DNA of 12,378 nt from CAUZFZ01 sp963579025 (GCA_963579025.1 CAUZFZ010000231.1:1-12378); one strand, 5' to 3'. Positions 1 through 7,034 are shown, numbered from the stretch's first letter. Notes: generated by a model from the letters alone, not told the origin. Program-made: numbers and translations.

Positions 1-30
1 CGGTCCATCCGCTTCCATGCGAATTTCCAT
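1..30 (-). CDS. 5' fragment of putative transposase, running off the left edge
   Basis: On the minus strand, AAAGGAG lies a few bases upstream of an ATG at 30-28, followed by ten open codons reading MEIRMEADGP before the window ends. The same start occurs on the plus strand at the right edge. That two inverted copies share a good ribosome binding site and an outward-facing start argues for a gene inside a repeated mobile element, most simply its transposase. Only ten codons are visible, so the product is inferred from context and not from homology. Confidence 0.4.
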   Translation of the reverse strand, partial: MEIRMEADGP

Positions 31-83
31 CGAGACTCCTTTCCCGGTCCGACTTCAACCATCAACCGGAAGGGAGTCTCGAT
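29..83 (-). promoter_or_regulatory. Hairpin covering the ribosome binding site of the outward IS gene (left copy)
   Basis: Bases 29-48 and 65-83 are inverted repeats of about 19 bp with one mismatch and one bulge, around a loop of about 16 nt. In an outward RNA the 3' arm contains the GGAG of the ribosome binding site and the first two bases of the ATG (30-28). Folding would hide the translation start. IS10 and IS50 are known to use such fold-back structures so that transcripts entering from flanking DNA do not yield transposase. The structure is seen; the role is inferred. Confidence 0.5.
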
Positions 84-178
84 ATTTTCCCGATTCCCCA
101 ACACCCACGTTTTGGGATCACGCCCCGGAATCCGGCGATCCAATACCAGCGATGGCTCGAATGGACGGGCAAGCACGA

Positions 179-677
179 ATGAATGACGCAGATCTCCTGC
201 AGGGGTTTGAGGACTGTTCGTTGCCTGAAGATTTGTGGGATCACCGTGCTCACATCCGAGTTGCCAGCATGTATGCCACGCGACTTGAGCTGGCCGAAGG
301 TATCAGTCGAATGCGATCGGGCATTAAGGCGTACGGCAAAGCCCGTGATGTTCCTGAGGCCCTGGACAGTGGTTATCACGAAACGATCACTTCAGGCCTT
401 CATGCGGCTTGTTTATGCGGCAAACCGGCTGACGGGGCCTCACGAATCGTCGGCAGAATTCTGCGCGGCTCACCCCGAGTTACTCGATAAGCTCCTTCTG
501 CGTCGTTTCTATTCCAGGGAACGGATCATGACTCTTCAGGCAAAGGCCGAATTTGTCGAACCAGACCTGACACCGCTTCCGGATGACGATTCGGCGACTG
601 ACGTGCTCCCCACTGGGCTTTGCATTACTCGACGGTTTCCGTCGTCACTCAAAAGCCGTAGCAGAGACGAGCGGTGA
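179..677 (+). pseudogene. Conserved hypothetical protein gene, single-base frameshift
   Basis: The first part reads in one frame from ATG 179 (MNDADLLQGFEDCSLPEDLW, then HRAHIRVA and GYHETIT). The continuation (QAFMRLVYAANRL, HPELLDKLLLRRFYSRERI, FVEPDLTPLP) is in the next frame. Dropping one T at 391-392 joins them as GYHETIT-QAFMRLVYAA and gives 165 residues. I recognise the pattern (FEDC-LP, W-HRAH, GYHET-T, HPELL-K, YSRERI, FVEPDL-PLP) as a widespread conserved hypothetical family with no known function. The roughly 30 residues after PLP look non-conserved. It may be a true frameshift or a sequencing error. The native upstream region is only about 50 bp from the IS end, so its promoter may be lost. 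The MOSC gene starts one base after its stop. Confidence 0.7.
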
Positions 678-678
678 T

Positions 679-1230
679 ATGTTCAACCACTTGACCATTG
701 AAGAGCTGGAATCCGGGCTTGCGGTAATCAGAGAGTCGCCGAAAGACAGCGGCATTCTGGAGAAGCTCGTCATTCGTCCGCTGGAAGATCGCCGGAGGAC
801 GCTATCCGACGCCGAGGTCAGTCCAGAGGGCGGCGTACACGGCGACGCATGGGCGAACGGGTGCTGGAAGTCGCTTCCGGACGGGCGTCCTGATCCGGAT
901 GTCCAGTTTACCATCATGAATACACGAGCGATTCGATTGATGGCTCAGTCCGAATCGCGGTGGTCACTGGCGGGTGATCAGTTTTTCGCAGACCTCGACC
1001 TGAGTCGCGACAATCTGCCGTGCGGACAGCGGTTGTCTGTCGGATCGGCTGAGCTGCGGATCACCGACGTCCCGCACAACGCGTGCGCGAAATTCACCGA
1101 GCGTTTTGGAGCAGACGCAGTGAAGTTCGCCAACTCGGAAGCCGGAAAGAAACTTCGACTGAGGGGCGTCTACGCGACCGTGATACAGGCGGGCGTTGTG
1201 CGGGTCGGTGACCGTCTGAAGAAACTATGA
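679..1230 (+). CDS. MOSC-domain protein
   Basis: A 183-residue protein. The MOSC (molybdenum cofactor sulfurase C-terminal) domain is a beta-barrel that uses a conserved Cys to carry sulfur or handle metal-sulfur groups. Visible marks are VHGDAW at 53-58, FTIMNTRAIRLMA at 77-89, PHNACAKF with the candidate catalytic Cys136, and the closing G-Y-VIQAGVVRVGDRL at 163-180. It is a stand-alone MOSC protein of the small YiiM-like kind. The frame is open further upstream to 583, but that stretch overlaps the preceding gene and looks non-coding. ATG 679 sits one base after the upstream TGA at 675-677, which suggests translational coupling. The substrate cannot be inferred; such proteins are often linked to detoxification of N-hydroxylated compounds. 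Confidence 0.82.
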   Translation: MFNHLTIEELESGLAVIRESPKDSGILEKLVIRPLEDRRRTLSDAEVSPEGGVHGDAWANGCWKSLPDGRPDPDVQFTIMNTRAIRLMAQSESRWSLAGDQFFADLDLSRDNLPCGQRLSVGSAELRITDVPHNACAKFTERFGADAVKFANSEAGKKLRLRGVYATVIQAGVVRVGDRLKKL

Positions 1231-1278
1231 CGCGCTCTGCTGGCGAATGAATCCGTTCCACCACAGGTGTGTCCGCAA

Positions 1279-2469
1279 TCAAGGCGCGAGATACCGTGAC
1301 AGGATTCGTCCGAGCACCTGCTTTCCGCGGCTGTTCGCGTGAATAATGTCACGCAGAAACCATTCCTGCGGACGATAGGATCGCAGCATGTAGTCATCCC
1401 ACGCCGCGAGCATGTCGAGGAATTCGACTTTCTCATCGCTGGTCATGCGGCGCAAGTCATCGGGAAACGTCTCCATGCGCCGCAACAGTTCACTCCGTGG
1501 TCCGCGATGCGCCCGATAGGCGAATGATTCGACGATTTCGTGTGGCGTTACCGGTCCGGACATCACCATCACTTCACAGTCCGAGCCGGCGCGCACCTGA
1601 CGAATCACGCTGCGGATGGCCTCGACATCGAACCTGTGACTGATGCCGCCAATTGCTAACAGGTCGGGTTTGAATCGCAGGGCAAACTGCTCCACGCGGT
1701 CGTCTTCTTTGTAGTACTGGCAACCAGTGTTTCCGAGCACTGAGGTAACGATTTCGATCTGTGATCGTGGATACGCCCGCTGCAGAAGCGCTTCGAAGTT
1801 TGAGTTGGACGTGTCGTTGCAGATGCTGTCGCCGAGGATCACGATCCGCAGTCGGCCGCCCTCTCGCAAGCGCGTCATTGTCTTTGGCAGGAGCGAGCCA
1901 CGAGTTGTCGGTGGCCGGTATCTCAGGACGGGAACCTGCGAGGCCAGCGTGTCCGCCCATGTCGCGACTGCCGTGGCGGAGACCGGTTCGACACGCACGT
2001 CGTCGAGAGACAATGGACGATTTCCAACATGGAATCGCACTCGCATGCGGACGGAATTGACTCGTCCACGCACGCACAGTTCGTACGGCGCCCAATCTTC
2101 CGACACATCGAGCAGGTCGTAGACGTCCGCGACATGTGGTGCGTCGTCGCTGTCAAAGAACGTCACCGACACAAAGCAGGACTCGGCACCTTTCGTGCGG
2201 CACTGAATGCGATAGAACTCGAACGGCTTGACTGCAATGGGTGGCGTTTCCCACTGGCCTTTGCGAATCACCAGCGCTCGCTCGACACCGCCACTATCAA
2301 GCGGCTTGCCGTTCTTGTCTGTACGCGAGAATCCTTTCTGGACTTCGGCGTCCTGGTCCGGTGAATTGAAGTCGGCCGTGAAGAGGGAGTCATCGGCGCG
2401 GGAATGGGGATCAGTGGAGAAGCCCACGAGTGTGAGTGCTACCAGAAGATGATGTTTCCAATAGTCCAT
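1279..2469 (-). CDS. Secreted SGNH/GDSL-type hydrolase with N-terminal beta-sandwich-like region
   Basis: A 396-residue protein with a signal peptide (hydrophobic core about 8-18, end near SRAD at 23-26). Residues 27-165 look beta-rich and resemble a carbohydrate-binding jelly roll (ESCFVSVTFF, RMRVRFHVGNRPLSLDDVRV). Residues 207-396 form an SGNH esterase domain: block I ILGDSICND with nucleophile Ser215, block II Gly near 247-249, and block V RDIIH with Asp374 and His377. Block III reads GGISH instead of the usual GxND, so the oxyanion Asn is not obvious. Such enzymes deacetylate or de-esterify polysaccharides. GAAGG lies about 7 nt before the ATG. It follows the 813-residue protein by 91 bp on the same strand, probably as one operon, and ends convergent with the MOSC gene 48 bp away. 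Confidence 0.8.
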   Translation of the reverse strand: MDYWKHHLLVALTLVGFSTDPHSRADDSLFTADFNSPDQDAEVQKGFSRTDKNGKPLDSGGVERALVIRKGQWETPPIAVKPFEFYRIQCRTKGAESCFVSVTFFDSDDAPHVADVYDLLDVSEDWAPYELCVRGRVNSVRMRVRFHVGNRPLSLDDVRVEPVSATAVATWADTLASQVPVLRYRPPTTRGSLLPKTMTRLREGGRLRIVILGDSICNDTSNSNFEALLQRAYPRSQIEIVTSVLGNTGCQYYKEDDRVEQFALRFKPDLLAIGGISHRFDVEAIRSVIRQVRAGSDCEVMVMSGPVTPHEIVESFAYRAHRGPRSELLRRMETFPDDLRRMTSDEKVEFLDMLAAWDDYMLRSYRPQEWFLRDIIHANSRGKQVLGRILSRYLAP

Positions 2470-2482
2470 GACAGGCCTTCAA

Positions 2483-2500
2483 TTGACAGTTTGTTGTCAA
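2483..2500. promoter_or_regulatory. Short inverted repeat between the two secreted-protein genes
   Basis: TTGACA and TGTCAA flank six bases (GTTTGT), just upstream of the SGNH hydrolase start at 2469. It could be an operator half-site pair or a chance hairpin; neither strand shows a convincing -10 box at the right spacing after TTGACA. The 91-bp gap contains nothing else I can name. Confidence 0.2.
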
Positions 2501-2560
2501 GACTGTGTGAAATGTGGCTGCAGCGAAATGTGCACACTTCGGAATGCCGCGAGTGCTGAG

Positions 2561-5002
2561 CTACGGCGCGCTGATGTACGGCACAAGCCGGTAGGTCAAT
2601 GCGACGTCTTCAGCTGGCGTTGCGTCTTTTTCGGCAGGAGCGACAAGTTCGACGAGGATGGTCTTGTTGGCTCCCTGCAGGACGCGAAGAGGCTTTGCCA
2701 GTTCGATCTTCACACCATAACCGCCACGATCGACGATCACGGTGGAAGCTACTGTCGCTTCGTTCGAAAGCTCACCGAGAGACTGCCCGGCGGCATCGAG
2801 CAGTGTTGGTTTACCACCTGCATATGGAATCATCTCGTAGGCCAGTCGGACGTGTGCGTATGGTCGATCCTTACTCCACAGTGTCATGATGTCCTGATAC
2901 TGCGGGCGGCCCAGTTTGACCTCGCAATTGATCGCATCCGGTTCGAATGTGTACTTGCGGATCGACCGCAGGTGTCGGTCGCGAACATTGCCCGAACTGG
3001 TCACGGTGTTCCCGTTCAGTTGAGCATCATCGTGCTCGCTGATTCCTGAGGCAAAGGGCGTACCGTCCCACATCTCACCTACCGTGCCGTGGATGTGGTA
3101 GCGCCGCCAGTTGGATACATGCATCTGCTTTCCATACTGGCCGGACGGATTCGAATTCAGAACCGTGCCTTTTCCGGGCACGGTCAATTGCGCGATACAG
3201 CCACCACCAAAGCCGATCTGGCCCCAGAATGTTTCCGTCAACCACCGTGGAGCGAGACGTCCGTGAAACGTCACCATGTAATAATTGGGGCGGCGGGCAG
3301 CAAACCACTCATTGCCGTCATTCACGCTGACCGTCAGGTCTGGACCGGGATTGCCTTTCCACCCGTACTTACCCTCGACCATCTTCCCGGCCGCACCGTT
3401 CATGCGACCGTTGATGCGAGAATTCCACGGATACGCCAGCGCGTCCCGACACCAGACGTGACTGAAGAGATTCATCATCCGGTCGAAGACCTGCTGGAAT
3501 CTGGGGTCATCGGTATCAGCCAGAATGCCGTGCTGCACCCAGGTACCGCCGCCGCCGGATTTGCCGAGCCAGTTGTCGATGATGTACGAGCCATAGTCGG
3601 CATCGTGCGCAAAGTGCTCCTGCGAATCGCCCGATCTGCTGATTCCGGCGCCTTCGCCCCAGCCTTCGTTGCGCCAGCGTTCGAACCACACGTCGTAGCG
3701 CTCTTTCAGCAGCTTGTCGCCGGTGATGGCCTGGGCATACCACAAATGGACCGGAATCTGAGCGAACGCATTGCCATTCACGCGTTCCATATCGAGCGCG
3801 AAACTCAGTCGATCGGCTGTCATTACGCAGCACTCGCGAATGATCGACATCAGCTCGGGTGGAGTCGAGGTGTCCTTACTCAGCAGCCAGCACGGCCGCC
3901 AGATCTTGAAGCCGTAATAGCCCATGGCATACGCCCAGTTGACCCAGCCTGAGGCATCACGACCGTCGCTCGGACCGATGCGATGGAAGTACGGCTGTAA
4001 CTGACGCAGCGTCGTGGTCAATGCGGCGTCGGCTTTGCTGGAATCAAGCCAGTTGTCAAAGCGCACTTGCCATGGATGCCAGTAGACTTTTCCGTTGGCA
4101 TAGATGGCTCCACCTTTCAGGGCCTGGGCCGTTTTCTGATCGGGACACAGAACGGCAGGCGAACCCGTGCCACCGTAACCGCCACCTGGATACTTCAACG
4201 ACGCCCGCAGCAGGTAGTCACCATCGCCGTCGGAGACGTTGACGCGCAGAACCTTGTCATCGTACTGACCCGCCGGGAAGGCCAGGTGTGTCTCTGTGAA
4301 TCCGCCAGGAGCCGTCGTATCGAACAGCACCTTGCCGTCGGGCGCGGTGATAGTAAGACGGCGCGTACGTGGCGTGTCCGGTTCGGCCAGAGCCACATGC
4401 ATGCCTGTCGCTCCTTTCGGCACATACATGAAGCCCTGCTTCCACATGTCGTGGTGACCGTGCAGCCATGTCGTGTGTCCACACACTCCGTACGGCAGTT
4501 CTGGATCGACTGCCACTGTGACATAGTGGTCACGATCTCCGACCAGTACGACCCGGTACACACCCTTCTTGCCGCCTTCTATTGTCCGCTGAAAAGTCCT
4601 GGCCGTCAGAGTTTTCAGACGTGCGGGATCTGACCATGCACTCCATCGCCCCATCGGCTGCGTGCCCTTGGATCGGCATAACTCGTAATACTCGAGTTCG
4701 TGATCCCAGCCCCCGATCCGTGGCAAATAATGTGTGGACACAACGCCGTCGTCCGGAATGTACTCACGGACAACCGGTTGACCGTCAGGGTCGTAGACTT
4801 TGAAGAGAATCTCCCTGGGGCCGTTGGCGAAGATGTTGAGGTCACGAACATCAAGCCCGACCGTGAATTCACGGCCATCGGGATTGTCCACATACAAGCT
4901 GATTCCCTGGTTCAGTCGATACGTCGCGCCATCAGCCCGCAGATCTGCGGATGTGGCCAGGAGACAGCAACCCAAAATGGCTGTGGTTATGGAGCGCGTC
5001 AT
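2561..5002 (-). CDS. Secreted polysaccharide lyase-like protein (alpha-helical toroid plus beta-sandwich)
   Basis: An 813-residue protein if it starts at ATG 5002, preceded by GAAAGGG at good spacing. This start gives a clean signal peptide (MTRSITTAILGCCLLATSAD, cleavage near ADG at 23-25); the frame is open to 5083 but adds 27 residues that would bury it. Residues 26-290 look beta-rich. About 320-530 are helical with NGN (409-411), W-rich repeats and HFAHDADYGSY (463-473), reminiscent of the H and Y residues of toroid polysaccharide lyases. The C-terminal part, about 550-813, looks like a beta-sandwich. This order resembles heparinase or chondroitin/alginate-lyase folds, but I do not recognise the family, and the reaction is inferred. 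With the downstream SGNH hydrolase it suggests breakdown of an esterified polysaccharide outside the cytoplasm. Confidence 0.75.
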   Translation of the reverse strand: MTRSITTAILGCCLLATSADLRADGATYRLNQGISLYVDNPDGREFTVGLDVRDLNIFANGPREILFKVYDPDGQPVVREYIPDDGVVSTHYLPRIGGWDHELEYYELCRSKGTQPMGRWSAWSDPARLKTLTARTFQRTIEGGKKGVYRVVLVGDRDHYVTVAVDPELPYGVCGHTTWLHGHHDMWKQGFMYVPKGATGMHVALAEPDTPRTRRLTITAPDGKVLFDTTAPGGFTETHLAFPAGQYDDKVLRVNVSDGDGDYLLRASLKYPGGGYGGTGSPAVLCPDQKTAQALKGGAIYANGKVYWHPWQVRFDNWLDSSKADAALTTTLRQLQPYFHRIGPSDGRDASGWVNWAYAMGYYGFKIWRPCWLLSKDTSTPPELMSIIRECCVMTADRLSFALDMERVNGNAFAQIPVHLWYAQAITGDKLLKERYDVWFERWRNEGWGEGAGISRSGDSQEHFAHDADYGSYIIDNWLGKSGGGGTWVQHGILADTDDPRFQQVFDRMMNLFSHVWCRDALAYPWNSRINGRMNGAAGKMVEGKYGWKGNPGPDLTVSVNDGNEWFAARRPNYYMVTFHGRLAPRWLTETFWGQIGFGGGCIAQLTVPGKGTVLNSNPSGQYGKQMHVSNWRRYHIHGTVGEMWDGTPFASGISEHDDAQLNGNTVTSSGNVRDRHLRSIRKYTFEPDAINCEVKLGRPQYQDIMTLWSKDRPYAHVRLAYEMIPYAGGKPTLLDAAGQSLGELSNEATVASTVIVDRGGYGVKIELAKPLRVLQGANKTILVELVAPAEKDATPAEDVALTYRLVPYISAP

Positions 5003-5205
5003 CAGTGCCCTTTCGGATGGCCTCAATCGGCCTGTCTCAGGATGAGCTCCGCACGGAGCTTCTGGCCGAGGGTAACACATCACGGGTGGTGCGACTGCTC
5101 ATCACGGCGTCTTGCGCATCGCCATGAGACGACTCATCCAACGGCCTCAGGTCCGAAGAGTCATGCCCATTCGAGCAGAACGACTCCCACGAGTCGGGCG
5201 AATCG

Positions 5206-5295
5206 TCAATGGCTCAGGGTATTGATGGCAACAACGCGGCGCAGCGATGGCTCCCACGTCTTGAGCACCACGCCCATCCCACCGTGGCCGATGAA
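5206..5295 (-). pseudogene. Relic of a Ser/Thr protein kinase (glycine-rich loop region)
   Basis: Read on the minus strand, 5295-5206 gives FIGHGGMGVVLKTWEPSLRR followed by VVAINTLSH and a stop. This is the nucleotide-binding loop and the start of the VAIK strand of a bacterial Hanks-type kinase, in the style common in planctomycetes. The essential VAIK lysine is Asn, an in-frame TGA lies two codons upstream of the first residue shown, and a stop follows nine residues past the loop. No other kinase motifs (HRD, DFG) were found nearby. It is a short decayed fragment and not a gene. Confidence 0.6.
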
Positions 5296-5450
5296 TCGTC
5301 ATGGTCCATCTCACCTTCGGCTTCGCATACGGAACGAGGGGGAGACTCTTGTGTCGTTCCCGTGGTCTGGTTGCCGGCCTTGCGAGGACTCGCTCCCGCA
5401 GTATTTCGCACTGCGAGTGAATGAACGGGCCTGGTCCTCCGAAACTTCCT

Positions 5451-5478
5451 TTGCGAGTCGCGCAGACTCCTCTATAAG
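5451..5478 (+). promoter_or_regulatory. Probable sigma70-type promoter of the tRNA-Leu gene
   Basis: TTGCGA at 5451-5456 and TATAAG at 5473-5478 are 16 nt apart. The -10 box ends 10 nt before the tRNA 5' end at 5489, which is the usual layout for a tRNA promoter. Confidence 0.5.
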
Positions 5479-5488
5479 TGCGAAATAC

Positions 5489-5574
5489 GGCCGAGTGGCG
5501 AAATTGGCAGACGCACGGGACTTAAAATCCCGGGTCCCGACAGGGGCGTGCGGGTTCGAGTCCCGCCTCGGCTA
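5489..5574 (+). tRNA. tRNA-Leu (anticodon UAA)
   Basis: A full class II tRNA of 86 nt. The acceptor GGCCGAG (5489-5495) pairs with CTCGGCT (5567-5573, including one G-U pair), with discriminator A5574. The anticodon stem CGGGA/TCCCG encloses loop CTTAAAA with anticodon TAA at 5523-5525. A long variable arm follows, then the T arm GCGGG-TTCGAGT-CCCGC. CCA is not encoded. The 3' half is also the attachment site of the adjoining integrated element: the integrase stop codon (5524-5522) lies in the anticodon loop. The complete tRNA is retained after integration. Confidence 0.95.
5522..5574. other. Attachment site (attL) in the 3' half of tRNA-Leu
   Basis: A tyrosine-integrase gene abuts and overlaps the tRNA 3' half from anticodon loop to acceptor end, the standard site for tRNA-targeted integration. 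The duplicated partial copy expected at the other end (attR, for example a second GGGTTCGAGTCCCGCCTCGG) is not found elsewhere in the window, so the exact core length cannot be set. Confidence 0.55.
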
Positions 5575-6331
5575 CTGAACAAGATATTAGTATGTCACCG
5601 GAGTCATCAAGACCCGTATTTTCAAGGGGATTGCTGGTTCGGCTGAGGTCTGGTGACAGGTCCTGATTTGCAGAGATAGAACCACCAGTAGAACCACAAA
5701 CCGCGCGGCGGAATGAGTCTGCCGTTGCCATCGCATAATGCCTCATCGCCACGGCCTGTGAGTTGCCCAGCCAGTCGCACACGTCCTTCATCGGGAACTC
5801 TGCCAGTAGTTCCGTTTGCCGACTGGCTCGCATGTTGTGGAACAGCTTCGGCCACGCTTTTACACCCACCCGCGTCAGCAGTTTCTGAAATGCCGTCCGG
5901 ATGTTCTGGTCCCCGGACTGCCACCGGGTGATGACCGGTGAACTCAGCGGGCAGTCGATACCGGGATTCGCACGGTCGTACAGCTCCTGCAGATACGGCT
6001 TCAGCTCCGGGAAGATCGGAACGAACCGCAGCCCGCCGTCTTCGTGATGCTCTGTCTTCGGAGCGTTGACCGTCAACCGGCCAGCCTCAAGATCCACGTC
6101 CTGCCACGTCAGCCGTATCACCTCGCTGGGAACTCGGAGCCCACCGAAACGACTCAAAGCGATGACAGCGCGTAGTTCCGGGCATGTTGCCGCATCCAGT
6201 GCCAGCAAGACGTCCGATCGTTCAACGAAGTGCTGACGACTTGTGTTGCCATGCACGGATGCCGCCAGTCCATCGAACGGGTTTTCCGTGATCAGTTTGC
6301 GTTTGACCGCATGGCCGAAGAACTGCCGCAC
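5522..6331 (-). CDS. Integrase C-terminal catalytic fragment
   Basis: This 269-codon open part (a GTG at 6331 is a possible but not an evident start) holds the tyrosine recombinase catalytic domain. Numbering within the fragment: Arg66 in GLRVPSE, the beta-hairpin Lys92 in APKTEHH, His165 and Arg168 in HNMR, and nucleophile Tyr199 in RHYAM. The box-II third position reads LGNS, with Asn in place of the usual His, as seen in many planctomycete integrases. The last residues, AGLEPARPCRDPGF, are encoded by the tRNA 3' half read backwards. Alone it lacks the arm- and core-binding domains and is unlikely to recombine. Confidence 0.7.
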   Translation of the reverse strand: MRQFFGHAVKRKLITENPFDGLAASVHGNTSRQHFVERSDVLLALDAATCPELRAVIALSRFGGLRVPSEVIRLTWQDVDLEAGRLTVNAPKTEHHEDGGLRFVPIFPELKPYLQELYDRANPGIDCPLSSPVITRWQSGDQNIRTAFQKLLTRVGVKAWPKLFHNMRASRQTELLAEFPMKDVCDWLGNSQAVAMRHYAMATADSFRRAVCGSTGGSISANQDLSPDLSRTSNPLENTGLDDSGDILISCSVAEAGLEPARPCRDPGF

Positions 6332-6379
6332 GCGTCCCGTCCGTCTTCGGACAGTGTTGTCGGCCGTTTCACCACGATC

Positions 6380-6536
6380 CTTGGGGACTGTTGAAGTATT
6401 CGGATGAACTCAAGTTTTGTGCAATTTGCGATTTTGAATTTGCACCTCTCGTCGATTTCATGACACCAAATCGCGAGAAGAGGTCACGAATTCGAAATCT
6501 CAGATCACGCTTCCGAATACTTCAACAGTCCCCTTG
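6380..6536. mobile_element. 149-bp foldback MITE-like element with 4-bp target duplication
   Basis: The element proper is 6384-6532. It begins GGGACTGTTGAAGTATTC and ends with the reverse complement; the perfect terminal repeats cover 6384-6404 and 6512-6532. CTTG occurs directly at 6380-6383 and 6533-6536 as the target duplication. The interior also folds back: 6430-6440 pairs with 6489-6499, 6444-6450 with 6475-6484, and 6453-6458 with 6468-6473, leaving a loop at 6459-6467. It is visibly richer in A/T than its surroundings and encodes nothing. It is non-autonomous, so a matching transposase must be supplied by another element with the same ends. I do not know the IS family; the 4-bp duplication and GGGACTGTTG ends are the search keys. 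Confidence 0.88.
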
Positions 6537-7003
6537 TCCCGCTGGTTACCTTCGGTCGCGAGCCAGACTCGCCACAGCTCCGCATCCGCCGCTGTGATGG
6601 AATCCAGCCGACACTCGGAACCGAAGAACTGCACCAGGCAGTTGACGGTGCGACGATAGCACTTCTGCGTCGACTCCTTCACGTCGGTTCGGCGGGACAC
6701 ATAATCGGCCAGAAACGGCCCCAGCGTAACCGGCCCCTTGTCGTCTGCGGTTGGCTCAATCAAGTCGGCTTTGAGCAGCTTCCCGCGCAGCTCAGGGCCG
6801 ATGCCCCCAAGCCACTGCGCCGTGTGGACGTCCGGCGCGACACCCGCCCCCAATGCGGAAAGCAGTTGTTCGATGTGCGACTTGACGGTTTCGGCCTGTC
6901 GCTTCGAGAAGCCACCCAGCCAGAGGGACCGCTTGCGTTTGTCCAGACCGTAGAACGACACCCGGTAGCCGTTTCGCCCGGTTTCTTTCCTGATGCTTGC
7001 CAT
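6500..7003 (-). CDS. Integrase N-terminal fragment
   Basis: 167 residues starting at ATG 7003. Residues 1-50 (MASIRKETGRNGYRVSFYGL and following) resemble the arm-type DNA-binding domain. Residues about 90-157 (FLADYVSRRTDVKESTQKCY, then FFG, ITAADAELWRVWL) form the SAM-like core-binding domain. The last ten residues, GTVEVFGSVI, come from the inserted element and not from the integrase. Without the catalytic half it cannot recombine, but it could still bind att DNA. Confidence 0.7.
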   Translation of the reverse strand: MASIRKETGRNGYRVSFYGLDKRKRSLWLGGFSKRQAETVKSHIEQLLSALGAGVAPDVHTAQWLGGIGPELRGKLLKADLIEPTADDKGPVTLGPFLADYVSRRTDVKESTQKCYRRTVNCLVQFFGSECRLDSITAADAELWRVWLATEGNQRDKGTVEVFGSVI

Positions 7004-7034
7004 CCGCCGCGCCTCCAGTTCCGGACCGGTTGAT

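Larger units (their letters stand above)
1..126. repeat. Left copy of 126-bp terminal inverted repeat, probable insertion-sequence end
   Basis: Positions 1-126 are the exact reverse complement of 12252-12377; base 127 (G) and base 12251 (T) no longer pair, so the boundary is sharp. Read outward (minus strand from 126 to 1), the repeat starts GGGGCGTGATCCC, carries an imperfect hairpin, then a ribosome binding site and an ATG at 30-28 that opens a frame running off the window. This is how the end of an insertion sequence would look, with the transposase beyond the edge. The length fits a de Bruijn junction (k-1 for k=127), so the real repeat is probably longer and the contig simply stopped in it. 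The IS family was not recognised. Confidence 0.75.
5003..5488. other. Gene-poor spacer between the lyase-like gene and tRNA-Leu
   Basis: These 486 bases hold no convincing intact gene. What I can support is the ribosome binding site of the lyase-like gene just above 5002, a decayed Ser/Thr kinase fragment at 5206-5295 on the minus strand, and the tRNA promoter at 5451-5478. The short open frames here show no recognisable protein pattern apart from the kinase relic. Confidence 0.6.
5522..7003 (-). pseudogene. int: Tyrosine recombinase/integrase gene split by a MITE insertion
   Basis: Two open frames are parts of one phage-type integrase. They are separated by a 149-bp insert plus a 4-bp duplication (153 bp, 51 codons), which brings a TGA stop shortly after the junction. 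Without the insert and one duplication copy, Lys157 (codon AAG) is followed directly by DRGETADNTVRRRTGR and then VRQFFGHAVKRKLI-NPF, the usual end of the core-binding domain. The repaired protein has 442 residues. It starts at ATG 7003 with GGAGG upstream, 31 nt after the Xre gene, and ends inside tRNA-Leu. It would catalyse site-specific recombination of the element. Both halves are otherwise intact, so the insertion looks recent. Confidence 0.88.

Noticed and set aside
17..178. N-terminal extension MRISIETPFPV shared by both end frames
   Set aside because: It comes from reading the IS-like repeat inward and is not conserved with either gene; the true starts are at 179 and possibly 12238.
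2477..2488. Third copy of the repressor operator upstream of the SGNH gene
   Set aside because: Two mismatches to TGTCAATTGACA, and the CAATTG core is found at several unrelated places in the window.
3089..3952. Long open frame antisense to the lyase-like gene
   Set aside because: It lies fully inside a well-supported gene on the other strand, has no recognisable motif, and shows the usual shadow pattern of a GC-rich gene.
5401..5488. Inverted repeat GTATTTCGCA / TGCGAAATAC around the tRNA promoter
   Set aside because: A 10-bp match at 70-bp spacing is expected about once by chance in a window of this size.
4700..5578. 292-codon open frame from the lyase-like gene through the tRNA
   Set aside because: It runs antisense through a signal-peptide start, then a spacer, then a tRNA gene; no protein pattern is present.
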